From Agrobacterium tumefaciens (GTDB lineage: Bacteria; Pseudomonadota; Alphaproteobacteria; Rhizobiales; Rhizobiaceae): a stretch of DNA of 64,000 bases. The notes under the pieces were generated by a model. The model ran no database searches, was not told the origin of the DNA, and was given only the letters and a program-made list of their open reading frames with translations. Positions within the stretch are counted from its first letter, which is position 1, and every line of letters starts with the position of its first letter. Positions 25,934 through 35,166 of the stretch are shown here, in pieces. The stretch is from NCBI GenBank assembly GCA_025560025.1, contig CP048487.1, positions 62,001 to 126,000 of the forward strand. Direction: 5' to 3'. Made by a program: the position numbers and the translations under genes.

Positions 25934-26932
25934 ATGACCACACTTGAAACCAGGATCTACAGCCATCCGCCCCTTCCGCTGGCAGACATCAGCCCGCTCG
26001 AAATGCTGATCCTCACCAATGTGCTCGAGTGCAGCGAAACCGAAGAGGGTCTTGTCCTGTTCACGGATGTCGGACCGACCAATCCGATCCGTGTGAGGCG
26101 CGGCGAGCTGGTCGCCGCGTTTGGCGCCTCAGCGCGAAACGCCGGGGATCCGGTCAACGTCTTCATCGCCGACCGTATCCTCGCCCTTCAGCCGGCAGGG
26201 GGCAACACGGTCGAAGACGATGTGATGATCGACATCGATCTAAGCCACTTCCCGTGGCAGTTTGTGGTGCAGGGCATCGTCGCGCGATCACCGGATCTGC
26301 ACGAGGTCGCCGTGATCCAGTGGACGAACCACCCCTCGCACCGTCCGGACAGTTTTGGCGCCGGCGTTTCGCTGATCACCGCGAAGGCCGTCCATCACGC
26401 CACAAGCGAAGATATTCTCGGCCGGTTCAGACTTCAGGACAAGGCCATCCCAGTTGCCACATCGGCGGTTCCTTCTTGTCGGGACAACAATGCTCCGGCC
26501 GGTAGCGCTGCAAGCGATGTATTCAAGGTAAAGGAGATCGAGACGGCTCTTTGCCTCTGGGAGGCGATGCTTTATTTCCGCGGTCTGCATCAGGATGAAC
26601 GGCCGGTCCCGGACACCATCGCCCGCATGTCGGAGCTCTGGAGTGCCGTCGGATGGCAGGAGATGCGGTCCCATGTCCGCGAGATCGTACCCCTCGCACT
26701 TGCCGTCTATGACGACGTCTGCGAAGAGTTTGAGGAAGAGGGGTTCACCTTCGATTTCGATTTCGCGCCGGCATTGGTCGAGACCCTCTGCTGGGCCGAG
26801 GACGCGGCGTCCCGCGAAGGCGAACCGGGAGAGCTCCGTGAAGAGGTGATGGCAGCCGTCAGGCGCCATCGACAGGATGTCGTCGCGCGATATAGGCCGA
26901 GCTCCGCTGCCTCCTGCCACGTCGACCGTTGA
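25934..26932 (+). CDS. Hypothetical protein, 332 residues
   Basis: The product is acidic and soluble. The first half contains LPLADISPLEMLILTNVLEC and FTDVGPTNPIRVRRGELVAA. After residue 195 it becomes helical (VFKVKEIETALCLWEAMLYF), ending in a Glu-rich region and VMAAVRRHRQDVVARYRPSS. No recognised domain. It sits in the order usual for this module, between DUF932 and the inverted DUF1173 gene, and ends 37 bases from the latter's stop. Confidence 0.65.
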   Translation: MTTLETRIYSHPPLPLADISPLEMLILTNVLECSETEEGLVLFTDVGPTNPIRVRRGELVAAFGASARNAGDPVNVFIADRILALQPAGGNTVEDDVMIDIDLSHFPWQFVVQGIVARSPDLHEVAVIQWTNHPSHRPDSFGAGVSLITAKAVHHATSEDILGRFRLQDKAIPVATSAVPSCRDNNAPAGSAASDVFKVKEIETALCLWEAMLYFRGLHQDERPVPDTIARMSELWSAVGWQEMRSHVREIVPLALAVYDDVCEEFEEEGFTFDFDFAPALVETLCWAEDAASREGEPGELREEVMAAVRRHRQDVVARYRPSSAASCHVDR

Positions 26933-26969
26933 GGAAAGGCGTTGGCGGCCGAGCCGCAGCGTCCGCGGA

Positions 26970-28160
26970 TCACGGAAGCCGCGGGATTTCGCCCTCCGCA
27001 ACCCGCCAGACCCAGGGCGTGATCTCCGGCCTCGTCTCGATCATCTCCGCAAGCGCCTGTTCATAATCCTCTCCGGCGCTCGGCGGAACGATGAACATGG
27101 CGACGGGAGCCGGTTTCTGCTCCGGCAGTGTCACCGACACAATGGGCGCATCGCGTGGCAGGTTGAACCGCAAGCCTTTGACACTCTTTCGCTTGAGGTG
27201 ACCGAGCTTCTCCAGAAGCCGCAGCTCGTGGGTATCCTCGAAGGGCAGCCAGTGCTCGTTGACCACCATCAGCGATACCTCTTCGACCGCCGCAATGCCG
27301 GCGGCCGAGACGCCGAAGGTGGCGATGACGATCAGATGGAATGCCTCGTTCGAGCGCCACAGTTCAAGCTCGACCTCATGACGCGCGGCGAGCCGCCGCC
27401 ATGCGCCGTCCTCGATCATCAGCGGAAAAGGCATGTGCCGTATGCCGATCCTCTGCCCCTCACGCGCGGGAGTAAACTCCTTCACTTCCGCTACGATCAT
27501 CATCAGCTTGCGTGGACCCAAGCCGGTCGCCTGCACGCCCTTGAGCACCGCTGCACGCCGGGCGGCGATCTCATCCTTGTCTTCGGCATGAAACACTTCC
27601 GGCACGAAGAGCATGTCGGCCAACGTCGTGCCTCTGGCTGTCATCTGGGCGGCCGCGTTCAGAAGGCTTGTTCGCACCCGGCCCCAGCCGCGTCTGCCGG
27701 CCCAGGTCGAACGCCATTCCGTCAGTTCGCCCGCCTCCCAGAGATAATGCAGCATTGCCCGCAACGACAATTTCTTTGGTTCGCTGCGAATGCCGTGTTC
27801 GGAAGCTTCGCTTACCGCACCGGGTGCCGCGCGAGGCCCGCGCTTCGTCAGCGAGAAATCCAGTTTCAGGTCGGCCTTGCCGTTCGCATCGATCTGGATC
27901 GCGTTGCCAATCAGCGGCCCCAGGCCGGATAGCTCGTAAGGAGGCTCATAGGAGGGGCATGCGGAATCATGATCGCGTCCCGATAGCGGCATTCGCTTGA
28001 TGACATACAGCTCATCGACTTTCGCGATGTACATCGGCACGGACGGTTCCTTGCACATGCACATCGGGCGGAGCCGATGCTCGTAGGCCTGCGGAAGGAA
28101 TATTCGCAATTCAGGCGACGACTCTTCCATCACCCGACCATCGATTGTGAATGTTCGCAC
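26970..28160 (-). CDS. DUF1173 family protein with a Cys-x-Cys/His-x3-Cys cluster
   Basis: The 396-residue protein belongs to the DUF1173 family of rhizobial plasmids. Near the N-terminus, CMC (Cys34, Cys36) and HDSAC (His64, Cys68) could bind a metal ion in a small zinc-ribbon-like fold (ICKEP-like strand then VDELYVIKRMPLSGRDHDSA). The rest contains RSTWAGRRGWGRVRTSLLNA and a C-terminal domain with LEEVSLMVVNEHWLPFEDTH-like strands. Function unknown. It is the only gene of the module on the minus strand, so it has its own promoter, probably at the dyad near 28207. Confidence 0.75.
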   Translation of the reverse strand: MRTFTIDGRVMEESSPELRIFLPQAYEHRLRPMCMCKEPSVPMYIAKVDELYVIKRMPLSGRDHDSACPSYEPPYELSGLGPLIGNAIQIDANGKADLKLDFSLTKRGPRAAPGAVSEASEHGIRSEPKKLSLRAMLHYLWEAGELTEWRSTWAGRRGWGRVRTSLLNAAAQMTARGTTLADMLFVPEVFHAEDKDEIAARRAAVLKGVQATGLGPRKLMMIVAEVKEFTPAREGQRIGIRHMPFPLMIEDGAWRRLAARHEVELELWRSNEAFHLIVIATFGVSAAGIAAVEEVSLMVVNEHWLPFEDTHELRLLEKLGHLKRKSVKGLRFNLPRDAPIVSVTLPEQKPAPVAMFIVPPSAGEDYEQALAEMIETRPEITPWVWRVAEGEIPRLP

Positions 28161-28206
28161 CTATGCTCTCCCGTTCGGTCCTCGAAGCTACGCGACTACG
28201 ACATAT

Positions 28207-28232
28207 TTTACTATCTAAAAATAGACAGTAAA
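28207..28232 (-). promoter_or_regulatory. AT-rich dyad upstream of the DUF1173 gene
   Basis: TTTACTATCTA (28207-28217) and TAGACAGTAAA (28222-28232) form an 11-base inverted repeat with one mismatch around AAAA. It lies 47 bases upstream of the DUF1173 start within an AT-rich patch, which suits an operator or promoter element. The gap from 28161 to 28411 has no gene. Confidence 0.4.
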
Positions 28233-28411
28233 GCGCTGCGACCTCAGCGACTTCGGCCTGGAACAGAGCATTGGCCGCCGCGCGACACGTCCGAGCGCCA
28301 CGGAGCACAGCGCGATATCTCCCACACCTTCCAGTGGTGAGATCGACGGTCACCGGCATTTCGAAACCCTTCGCCCTGCGCATGCCGGGCTTATTCCGCC
28401 AGGAGGATAAA

Positions 28412-28726
28412 ATGACAATACCCAACCATGCCAGGACCAATTTCGACACCCTGTTGCGCGCAGCCGCAGACGGTAACCTCGTCCTGATGGAATGCCTGGA
28501 CTGCCGGACGAGCGAACCTCGTTATGTCCTGTGCGCTGTCGGTCACGACGGGACAGACCGGGTGTTCACACCGTTTGGGCATCTTGCCGACGGCGACCCC
28601 TACGACGCTTATTTGCCGCCCGATCCTGATAATCCTCAAGGCTTTCTGACGCCGGGTCAGGATCTATCCGACAGCCGCTCGCCGGCGGTTGACGACAGGG
28701 GAGAGAGCAATGCGGATCAGGCGTAA
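28412..28726 (+). CDS. Small hypothetical protein, DUF6117-like
   Basis: The 104-residue product begins MTIPNHARTNFDTLLRAAAD and continues NLVLMECLDCRTSEPRYVLC, a pattern I associate with a small plasmid family (DUF6117-like) found next to DUF932 and methyltransferase-helicase genes. The C-terminal third is acidic and Pro-rich (PDPDNPQGFLTPGQDL). The ATG at 28412 has CAGGAGGATAAA just upstream. The 3' end overlaps the next gene by 17 bases. Confidence 0.6.
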   Translation: MTIPNHARTNFDTLLRAAADGNLVLMECLDCRTSEPRYVLCAVGHDGTDRVFTPFGHLADGDPYDAYLPPDPDNPQGFLTPGQDLSDSRSPAVDDRGESNADQA

Positions 28727-29117
28727 GCCCCGGCCCGGCGAACAGCCGCACTACCTCGCTCACTCCCTCTACGCGGCAGAGCTCGGGGCGCCCGACCCCG
28801 GCCATTATCGTTCGACGCCTACCGGTGCGCCGGATGTCGCTGCACTCGTCCATCCCGGCACGGTGATCCGCACGTCGTACGGTACGGGCGGAACGGTGAT
28901 CGGGGTTGAAGGCCCCTATGTCCATCTTGCATCCGACGGCAGAGAGCATCCGCATTTCACGATCGTCTACGTGCCGTCCGAACGGTTCGGTCGGCACAGC
29001 AAGCTCGATCACAACTGGATCAACGAATGCGTTGCTGTTGACGGCCGGATCCTGAAGCTTCTCGAAGTCAACCTCGATGAGGTCTTTATCGAAGGCGCGG
29101 TCTCCGGCCGGCGCTGA
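28710..29117 (+). CDS. Hypothetical protein, 135 residues
   Basis: The start at 28710 follows GGGAGAGAG. The protein has a basic N-terminus (MRIRRKPRPGEQPHYLAHSL) and a central beta-rich part (VHPGTVIRTSYGTGGTVIGV, HLASDGREHPHFTIVYVP) that looks like a small barrel, then a C-terminal KLLEVNLDEVFI. No family name is known to me. Overlap with the preceding gene indicates coupled translation. Confidence 0.6.
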   Translation: MRIRRKPRPGEQPHYLAHSLYAAELGAPDPGHYRSTPTGAPDVAALVHPGTVIRTSYGTGGTVIGVEGPYVHLASDGREHPHFTIVYVPSERFGRHSKLDHNWINECVAVDGRILKLLEVNLDEVFIEGAVSGRR

Positions 29118-29156
29118 CGCTCCGGGGAGACCCCCACCAATCTTTCTTCCAACCAG

Positions 29157-29182
29157 GCCCGGTGCTTCGAAGAGTGCCGGGC
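29157..29182 (+). repeat. Module leader hairpin 4
   Basis: GCCCGG (29157-29162) pairs with CCGGGC (29177-29182) around a 14-base loop. It is followed by TTTCGGCATTTTCAGGAG and the ATG at 29207. This nearly repeats the leaders at 23181 and 24601, including the TTTCAGGAG segment. Confidence 0.55.
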
Positions 29183-29206
29183 TTTCGGCATTTTCAGGAG
29201 AGCATC

Positions 29207-29531
29207 ATGACCAGGCCTGTACTCGACTGCCCCAGCCCGGCTTCTGCACCGGCCGCACCGGTGTTTCTCAATCACCGGTCCCAGGCCGTTCGGCCCGTCT
29301 GCTTCGCCATCGTTTATTGGGACGGGCCCGGGCGATACCCTCTACGTCTTCGAGGACCGCGACGCCTTCGAGCGTCAACGCGCCACGGCCGAGAGACATT
29401 TCGTCCATGTCCATGAGCTGTCTGCCGAGGAAGCGGCCGGTTGGATCGCGGCCGGCGGCAACGCCGTCCTGCACGCCGTGTCGGTCGCCGGTGTTGCGGC
29501 ATTCGAAAATCTGAAGCTTGCGCCCGGCTGA
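29207..29531 (+). pseudogene. Frameshifted small gene of the module
   Basis: From the ATG at 29207 the product reads MTRPVLDCPSPASAPAAPVF and continues to VCFAIVYWDGPG. The coherent continuation, DTLYVFEDRDAFERQRATAE then HFVHVHELSAEEAAGWIAAG and FENLKLAPG (stop 29529-29531), is in another frame. The switch falls at GGGCCCGGG (about 29324-29332), and the total length is one base more than a multiple of three. A single inserted G explains it. Intact, the protein would have about 107 residues; its family is unknown. Confidence 0.6.
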
Positions 29532-29652
29532 AGGCGGGGCGCCTGTCGCATCGAGCGCCTGGAGGGAGAGAGGGGCCGGAAAAGGGCGGTCTGCCGGGGC
29601 TTGGAGAGCGTCCGGGCGGGCCAGTCCTTTCCCGCTCTCGACAGGGTTACCC

Positions 29653-32600
29653 ATGAACATCGTTCCCTCCCGCGCCACAAGCTCGACCGGCGCCTCACTC
29701 GCAACCGCCCATCACACCAGCCGAGCATGCAAACTCGTTCAGGCTGGCGACGCGCTTCTGCCATCTCTCGAGGGCGGCCGGTCCATCGGCGCAGTCGATC
29801 TTCGCACTGTTCTGACGGACATCTTCGGCGGTTCGGATGCAGAAGGCTTCTGGTCATGGAAAGACGCCTACGAGGCGACCGAAGTGGCGCAGGTCCTGTT
29901 TCTGCGCAAGTTCGGCGCGGCGATCACCGCCCGCGCAAATGCACCGCAGGCAACGCTGGCAATGCTGGCCAGGGTGGCGGGTTTGAGCCCGACCCATACG
30001 CGGCGCTCCGAGGAAAGCCAGCGACTCCAGCAATTTTCGACGCCGGTACCATTGGCTTATATCGCCGCCCGTGCCGCCGGCATCGTGGCGGATGATACCG
30101 TGCTCGAACCCTCCGCCGGGACCGGGCTGATGGCGATCTTCGCCGAACTCGCGCATGCGCGCCTGTCTCTCAACGAATATGCGCCCCTCCGCCACGGTCT
30201 TCTGCAACTGCTCTTTCCCGGGTCGGCCGTGGCGCAGCATGATGCCGCCCACATCGATGACTATCTCGATCGCTCCATCCGGCCCACCGTCGTCTTGATG
30301 AACCCGCCGTTTTCCGCCGGCGTTCATGTCGAAGGCCGAATCGCAGACGCCGCGTGGCGTCACCTCGCCTCCGCCTTCGCACGACTTACCCCCGGCGGAC
30401 GACTGGTTGCGATCACCGGCTCAAGCCTCTCTCCCGACAATCTGACATGGCGCGACGCCTTCGTCCGCCTGCAGGAGCGTGGCACGGTTTCGTTCAGCGC
30501 CGCAATCGATGGCTCCGTATATGCCCGGCACGGCACGACGATGGAGACCCGCCTGACCGTGATCGACAAGATCGCTGCCGCCGATCCGATGAGCCTCGTC
30601 GCCTCCCACGGCATCGCCCCAGATCTTGAGACCCTGCTGACGTGGACTTCCAGCCTGCAGCCTCGCTCGCCGTTGTCCGCGTCAAACTCGATCGGCGCTC
30701 CGTTGAACGGAACGGCCAGCGCCAGCGCGGCGAAGATGGCCGCCCGAAACACATCTACCCTGCGGCCCGCTAGCGCATCGGCAACAATCGGGCGTCCTCT
30801 CTCCGCTACTCGCGCGCCGCGCCCTGTTTCCGCACTGTCCCCACGCGTCGATGATGCCGTGGTCGAACTTTCCTACGAACTCTGCGATGCGGCAGTGATG
30901 ACTCGCTGCGACGGCACTGAGGGCATCTACGAGCCTTATCGGCTGCAGGCGATCCGCATTCCGGACGCAAAACCGCATCCGGACAAGCTCGTCGAATCTG
31001 TCGCCATGGCATCGGTCGCGCCGCCCAAGCCGAGCTATCGCCCGCACCTGCCGAAGCGCGTCATCACCAGCGGCGACCTTTCAGACGCCCAGCTTGAAAG
31101 CGTGATCTATGCCGGGGAGGCCCATTCGGGTTACCTCGCCGGTCACTGGTCCGTCGACACCAGTTTCGACAACCTCAAAGCCGTCAAACCGGAGGATGAG
31201 GGCTCTGTCCGATTTCGCCGGGGCTGGTTTTTGGGTGATGGCACAGGTGCAGGCAAAGGTCGGCAGGCTGCCGGTATCATCCTTGATAACTGGCTCAAGG
31301 GTCGTCGCCGCCATCTGTGGATTTCCAAATCCGAGACACTGATCGAGGACGCCCAGCGCGACTGGGCAGCACTCGGCCAGGAGAAGCTGCTGGTCACGCC
31401 GTTGTCACGCTTCCGCCAGGGCAAACCGATCAAGCTCGATGAAGGCATCCTGTTCGCGACGTTCGCGACGTTGCGCACGGATGAACGCGAGGGGAAGCGA
31501 TCGCGTGTCCAGCAAATCGTCGATTGGCTCGGTCAAGAGGCGGTCAGCGGCGAAGCCGCGACAGGAAACGCAAAAGGTTTCGATGGCGTCATCGTCTTTG
31601 ACGAGGGGCATTCGATGGCCAATGCCGCCGGCGGAAAGTCCGAGCGCGGCGACAAGGCAGCCTCACAACAGGGCCGTGCCGGTCTGCGCCTGCAGCGTGC
31701 TCTCCCGGATGCCCGTGTCGTCTATGTCTCGGCGACCGGCGCGTCCGAGGTCGAATCGCTGGGGTATGCTGAACGGCTTGGCCTTTGGGGCGGCACGAAT
31801 TTCCCCTTCTCGACGCGATCGGAGTTCATTGCCGCGATCGAGGACGGTGGCGTTGCGACCATGGAAGTGCTTGCCCGTGATCTCAAGGCAATGGGCCTCT
31901 ACGCCTCGCGCTCCCTGTCCTTCGAGGGTGTGGAATATGACATCCTTGAACACGAGCTGACCGAGGAACAGGTTCGCATCTACGATTCCTACGCCGAAGC
32001 GTTCCAGGTCATTCACAACAATCTGAACGCGGCGCTTGAAGCCTCCGGTATCAGCAGCAGCAAGGGAACGCTCAACAAAAACGCCAAAGCCGCCGCCCGC
32101 TCCGCCTTCGAAAGCTCGAAGCAGCGCTTCTTCAGTCACCTGTTGACGTCCATGAAGACGCCGGCGTTGATCGACGCGACGACCAGGGACCTGGCGGAGC
32201 GGCATGCAGCGATCGTCCAGATCATTTCGACTGGCCAATCCCTGACCGAACGCCGGCTCGCGGAAATACCGACGGAGGAGTGGGGCGACATCCAGGTCGA
32301 TGTCACGCCGCGCGAGATCGTTGCGGAATATCTGAACCATTCCTTCCCAACCCAGCTCTTCGAGGAATATTCCGACACCGAGGGCAATCTCCTGTCGCGG
32401 CCAGTCTATGACCTCGACGGCAACCCTGTTCTGTGCCGCGAAGCCGTCGCCCGCCGCGACGCGTTGCTCGAACGGCTCGGCAGCCTGCCGGCCATCCCGA
32501 CCGCCCTCGACCAGATCGTTCAGCACTTCGGCACAGATCGCGTTGCTGAGATCACCGGTCGCACGCGCCGCATCGTCCGCCGCGATGACGGCGGCACGAT

Positions 32601-34125
32601 CGACCGCTTCGCCGTCGAAAGCCGGCCGGGCAGCGCCAATCTCGATGAGACCCGCGCCTTCATGGACGACGAGAAGCCGATCCTGATTTTCTCGGAAGCC
32701 GGCGGCACGGGACGGTCTTATCATGCCGACCTCGGTGCAAAAAACCAGCGCCTGCGCCTGCACAATCTTCTCGAAGCAGGCTGGCGGGCGGACGTGGCGA
32801 TCCAGGGTCTCGGCCGAAGCCATCGCACCAATCAGGCGCAGCCTCCACGTTTCCGCATGATCGCCACCAACGTCAAGGCCGAGCGTCGCTTCCTGTCGAC
32901 CATCGCCCGACGTCTCGATACGCTCGGCGCCATCACCCGCGGCCAGCGCCAGACGGGCGGGCAGGGCATGTTTCGTTCGGAGGATAATCTTGAATCCCAA
33001 TATGCCCGCGATGCGCTGCGGCAGTTTTACAAGCTGATCCACAGCGGCGGGGTCGCCGGTTGTTCGCTCGAAAAATTCGAGACGATCACCGGGCTTTCGC
33101 TCAGCGCGGAAGAGGGGGGTCTGAAGGACGAGCTGCCGCCGATCCATACCTTCCTCAACCGCATGCTGGCGCTGACGATCGAAATGCAGAACCTGTTGTT
33201 TGATGCTTTCGAGCAATTGCTGGCCGCCCGCATCGAGGGCGCAATCGCGGCCGGCGTCTATGACAAGGGCCTCGAGACGCTGGTCGCGGATCGCATGACG
33301 GTGAAGGAAAGGCGACTGGTTTACACTCATCCGGTGACCGGTGCTCAGTCGCATCTATTGACCATCGAACGCATGGATCGCAATCAGCCGATGCAGATTG
33401 CCGACGCCCTGAGGCTTGTTCAGCGCGACCCACGGGCAAAGCTGATGATCAACGGCAAGTCCGGCCGCGCTGCCGTGCAAATCCCGACGCGTTCGATCAT
33501 GCTCGACGATGGCTCGGTCCAGCCGCGCGTGGCGCTCATCCGGCCGATGGACGAAATCCGTTTCGAGCTGCGCCAGCTCGAGGAAACCAACTGGGAAGAA
33601 GTGGACGAGCAGGGCTTTTCCGCTGCCTGGAGCTCAGAAGTCGCCGATCTCCCCGAGTTTTCGGTTTCGACCATGCATGTGGTCTCCGGCCTCCTGCTGC
33701 CGATCTGGAAATTGCTGCCGCAGGATTATTGCCGCGTCTATCGGCTCGAGACCGACGAGGGCGAGCGGATCGTCGGCCGCCTGATCTCTTCGGAAGGGCT
33801 TTCCCGGCTTTGCCGGAATTTCGGGCTCGATCGGACAGAAGTCGTCAGCGCCGCGCAGGTGTGGGAATCGCTGCTCGGCGGTTCCGCGGTCGTCGCGCTC
33901 GCGGGCAATATGACGCTGCGGCGCGTTCGGGTGATGAACGATTATCGCATCGAGCTTGCCGGCTTCACCGACGGGATGCGCGACAGGCTGAGATCGATCG
34001 GCCTTTTTTCCGAGATGATTGCCTGGAAGGTTCGCTTCTTCATTCCCGTCTCGAATGACGGACAGGCCGTGCTGTCGCGCCTCATCGAACTGCATCGTAT
34101 CATCGATGTCGCCGGGCGGGGCTGA
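29653..34125 (+). CDS. Adenine-specific methyltransferase fused to a Strawberry-notch-type helicase
   Basis: The 1490-residue protein begins with an N6-adenine methyltransferase-like domain: LEPSAGTGLMAIFAELAHAR (SAM loop, Glu152 onward) and NPPF at 217-220. A Strawberry-notch helicase follows, with Walker A GDGTGAGKG (Lys535), DEGH box at 650-653 and the motif VI-like GLGRSHRTNQ at about 1052. The C-terminal 300 residues have no named fold. Such fusions are common on plasmids and phages of alphaproteobacteria, where they could modify and remodel incoming DNA. I set the start at ATG 29653; an earlier in-frame start at 29518 overlaps the frameshifted gene. Confidence 0.88.
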   Translation: MNIVPSRATSSTGASLATAHHTSRACKLVQAGDALLPSLEGGRSIGAVDLRTVLTDIFGGSDAEGFWSWKDAYEATEVAQVLFLRKFGAAITARANAPQATLAMLARVAGLSPTHTRRSEESQRLQQFSTPVPLAYIAARAAGIVADDTVLEPSAGTGLMAIFAELAHARLSLNEYAPLRHGLLQLLFPGSAVAQHDAAHIDDYLDRSIRPTVVLMNPPFSAGVHVEGRIADAAWRHLASAFARLTPGGRLVAITGSSLSPDNLTWRDAFVRLQERGTVSFSAAIDGSVYARHGTTMETRLTVIDKIAAADPMSLVASHGIAPDLETLLTWTSSLQPRSPLSASNSIGAPLNGTASASAAKMAARNTSTLRPASASATIGRPLSATRAPRPVSALSPRVDDAVVELSYELCDAAVMTRCDGTEGIYEPYRLQAIRIPDAKPHPDKLVESVAMASVAPPKPSYRPHLPKRVITSGDLSDAQLESVIYAGEAHSGYLAGHWSVDTSFDNLKAVKPEDEGSVRFRRGWFLGDGTGAGKGRQAAGIILDNWLKGRRRHLWISKSETLIEDAQRDWAALGQEKLLVTPLSRFRQGKPIKLDEGILFATFATLRTDEREGKRSRVQQIVDWLGQEAVSGEAATGNAKGFDGVIVFDEGHSMANAAGGKSERGDKAASQQGRAGLRLQRALPDARVVYVSATGASEVESLGYAERLGLWGGTNFPFSTRSEFIAAIEDGGVATMEVLARDLKAMGLYASRSLSFEGVEYDILEHELTEEQVRIYDSYAEAFQVIHNNLNAALEASGISSSKGTLNKNAKAAARSAFESSKQRFFSHLLTSMKTPALIDATTRDLAERHAAIVQIISTGQSLTERRLAEIPTEEWGDIQVDVTPREIVAEYLNHSFPTQLFEEYSDTEGNLLSRPVYDLDGNPVLCREAVARRDALLERLGSLPAIPTALDQIVQHFGTDRVAEITGRTRRIVRRDDGGTIDRFAVESRPGSANLDETRAFMDDEKPILIFSEAGGTGRSYHADLGAKNQRLRLHNLLEAGWRADVAIQGLGRSHRTNQAQPPRFRMIATNVKAERRFLSTIARRLDTLGAITRGQRQTGGQGMFRSEDNLESQYARDALRQFYKLIHSGGVAGCSLEKFETITGLSLSAEEGGLKDELPPIHTFLNRMLALTIEMQNLLFDAFEQLLAARIEGAIAAGVYDKGLETLVADRMTVKERRLVYTHPVTGAQSHLLTIERMDRNQPMQIADALRLVQRDPRAKLMINGKSGRAAVQIPTRSIMLDDGSVQPRVALIRPMDEIRFELRQLEETNWEEVDEQGFSAAWSSEVADLPEFSVSTMHVVSGLLLPIWKLLPQDYCRVYRLETDEGERIVGRLISSEGLSRLCRNFGLDRTEVVSAAQVWESLLGGSAVVALAGNMTLRRVRVMNDYRIELAGFTDGMRDRLRSIGLFSEMIAWKVRFFIPVSNDGQAVLSRLIELHRIIDVAGRG

Positions 34126-34130
34126 CTGCC

Positions 34131-35166
34131 ATGTTGTCAGCTTCCGAACTTTCAGAACGTCTGGCGCGCGATGCCGAGGCGGTCTGCCGCCATTACCTCT
34201 CTGCCGGCCGCCGGGCCGGCAATTACTGGGTCGTCGGCGACGTCGCCAACAGCAAGGGAAAGTCTCTCTACGTTCATCTCACGGGCCCGCGGGCGGGGCG
34301 GTGGGCAGATGCGGCGACCGCTCAATATGGCGACCTGCTCGACCTCGTGCGGGTGACCTGCGGACTGATCGACTTTCGCGATGTTGCAGACGAGGCCCGG
34401 CGTTTCCTCAACGAACCGCGGGTCAGCCCTGTCTCTTCCTGCGGGGATGACAGGCTCGAGCCAGCCGGTTGAAAGACCGGCCGCGGAACGTGCAAGACGC
34501 CTGTTCCAAATGACGCAGCCGCTCGCTGGCACTCTGGCCGACAGCTATCTGCGTCAACGCGGCATCCTGCGCGCATCTCTGCATTCCTCGCTCCGGTTCC
34601 ACCCGTCCTGCTACTATCGCGATCTCGTCAGCGGCGGAACCCGCAGTTATCCTGCGCTGATCGCAGCGGTGACCGACCAGGCGGGCACGGTTACGGGCGT
34701 GCATCGCACCTGGCTCGATCCTGACGGCGACGGCAAAGCAAGGGTCGAGGATCCCCGCCGCGCGCTGGGCGGGTTGCTCGGCAACGCCGTGCGGTTCCGC
34801 TTTCCCGTTGACGGCCCCGTCCCGGTCATGGGGGCAGGCGAGGGGCTTGAAAGCATGTTGTCGCTCTCGCATGTGATGCCCGGCATGCCTGTGGTCTCGG
34901 CGCTGACGGCCAATCACCTCGCCGCCTTTCGGCCGCCAGCCGGGTGTCTGCGTCTTTACGTAGCCGCCGACGCGGATGCCGCCGGCCGGAATGGGATCGA
35001 GGGACTGAGCCGCCGAGTGCAGGCGCTCGGTATCCTGCCGCTTGTGCTCACACCGGATCTCGGCGACTTCAACGAGGATCTGCGCCGGCTTGGACCGGAC
35101 CGGCTCATCGCAAATCTCCGAGGCCAACTCGCACCGGAAGACGTCAGGCTCATTCTGCCCTCGTAG
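34131..35166 (+). pseudogene. Toprim-domain protein split by a +1 frameshift
   Basis: The first frame (34131-34472) gives the N-terminal part: LSERLARDAEAVCRHYLSAG, NYWVVGDVANSKGKSLYVHL and LVRVTCGLIDFRDVADEARR. The second frame (to 35166) gives RARRLFQMTQPLAGTLADSY and a toprim domain with PVMGAGEGLESML (Glu) and LYVAADADAAGRNG (Asp pair). Homologues of this plasmid family are single proteins of about 345 residues, and 1036 bases is one more than needed. The switch lies between about 34425 and 34470, near GGGG at 34441. If repaired, it would be a primase/topoisomerase-like protein acting with the helicase gene five bases upstream. Confidence 0.7.

Noticed and set aside
31663..33354. Minus-strand frame of 563 codons inside the helicase gene
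   Set aside because: It is a shadow of the Strawberry-notch helicase, whose motifs are all on the plus strand.
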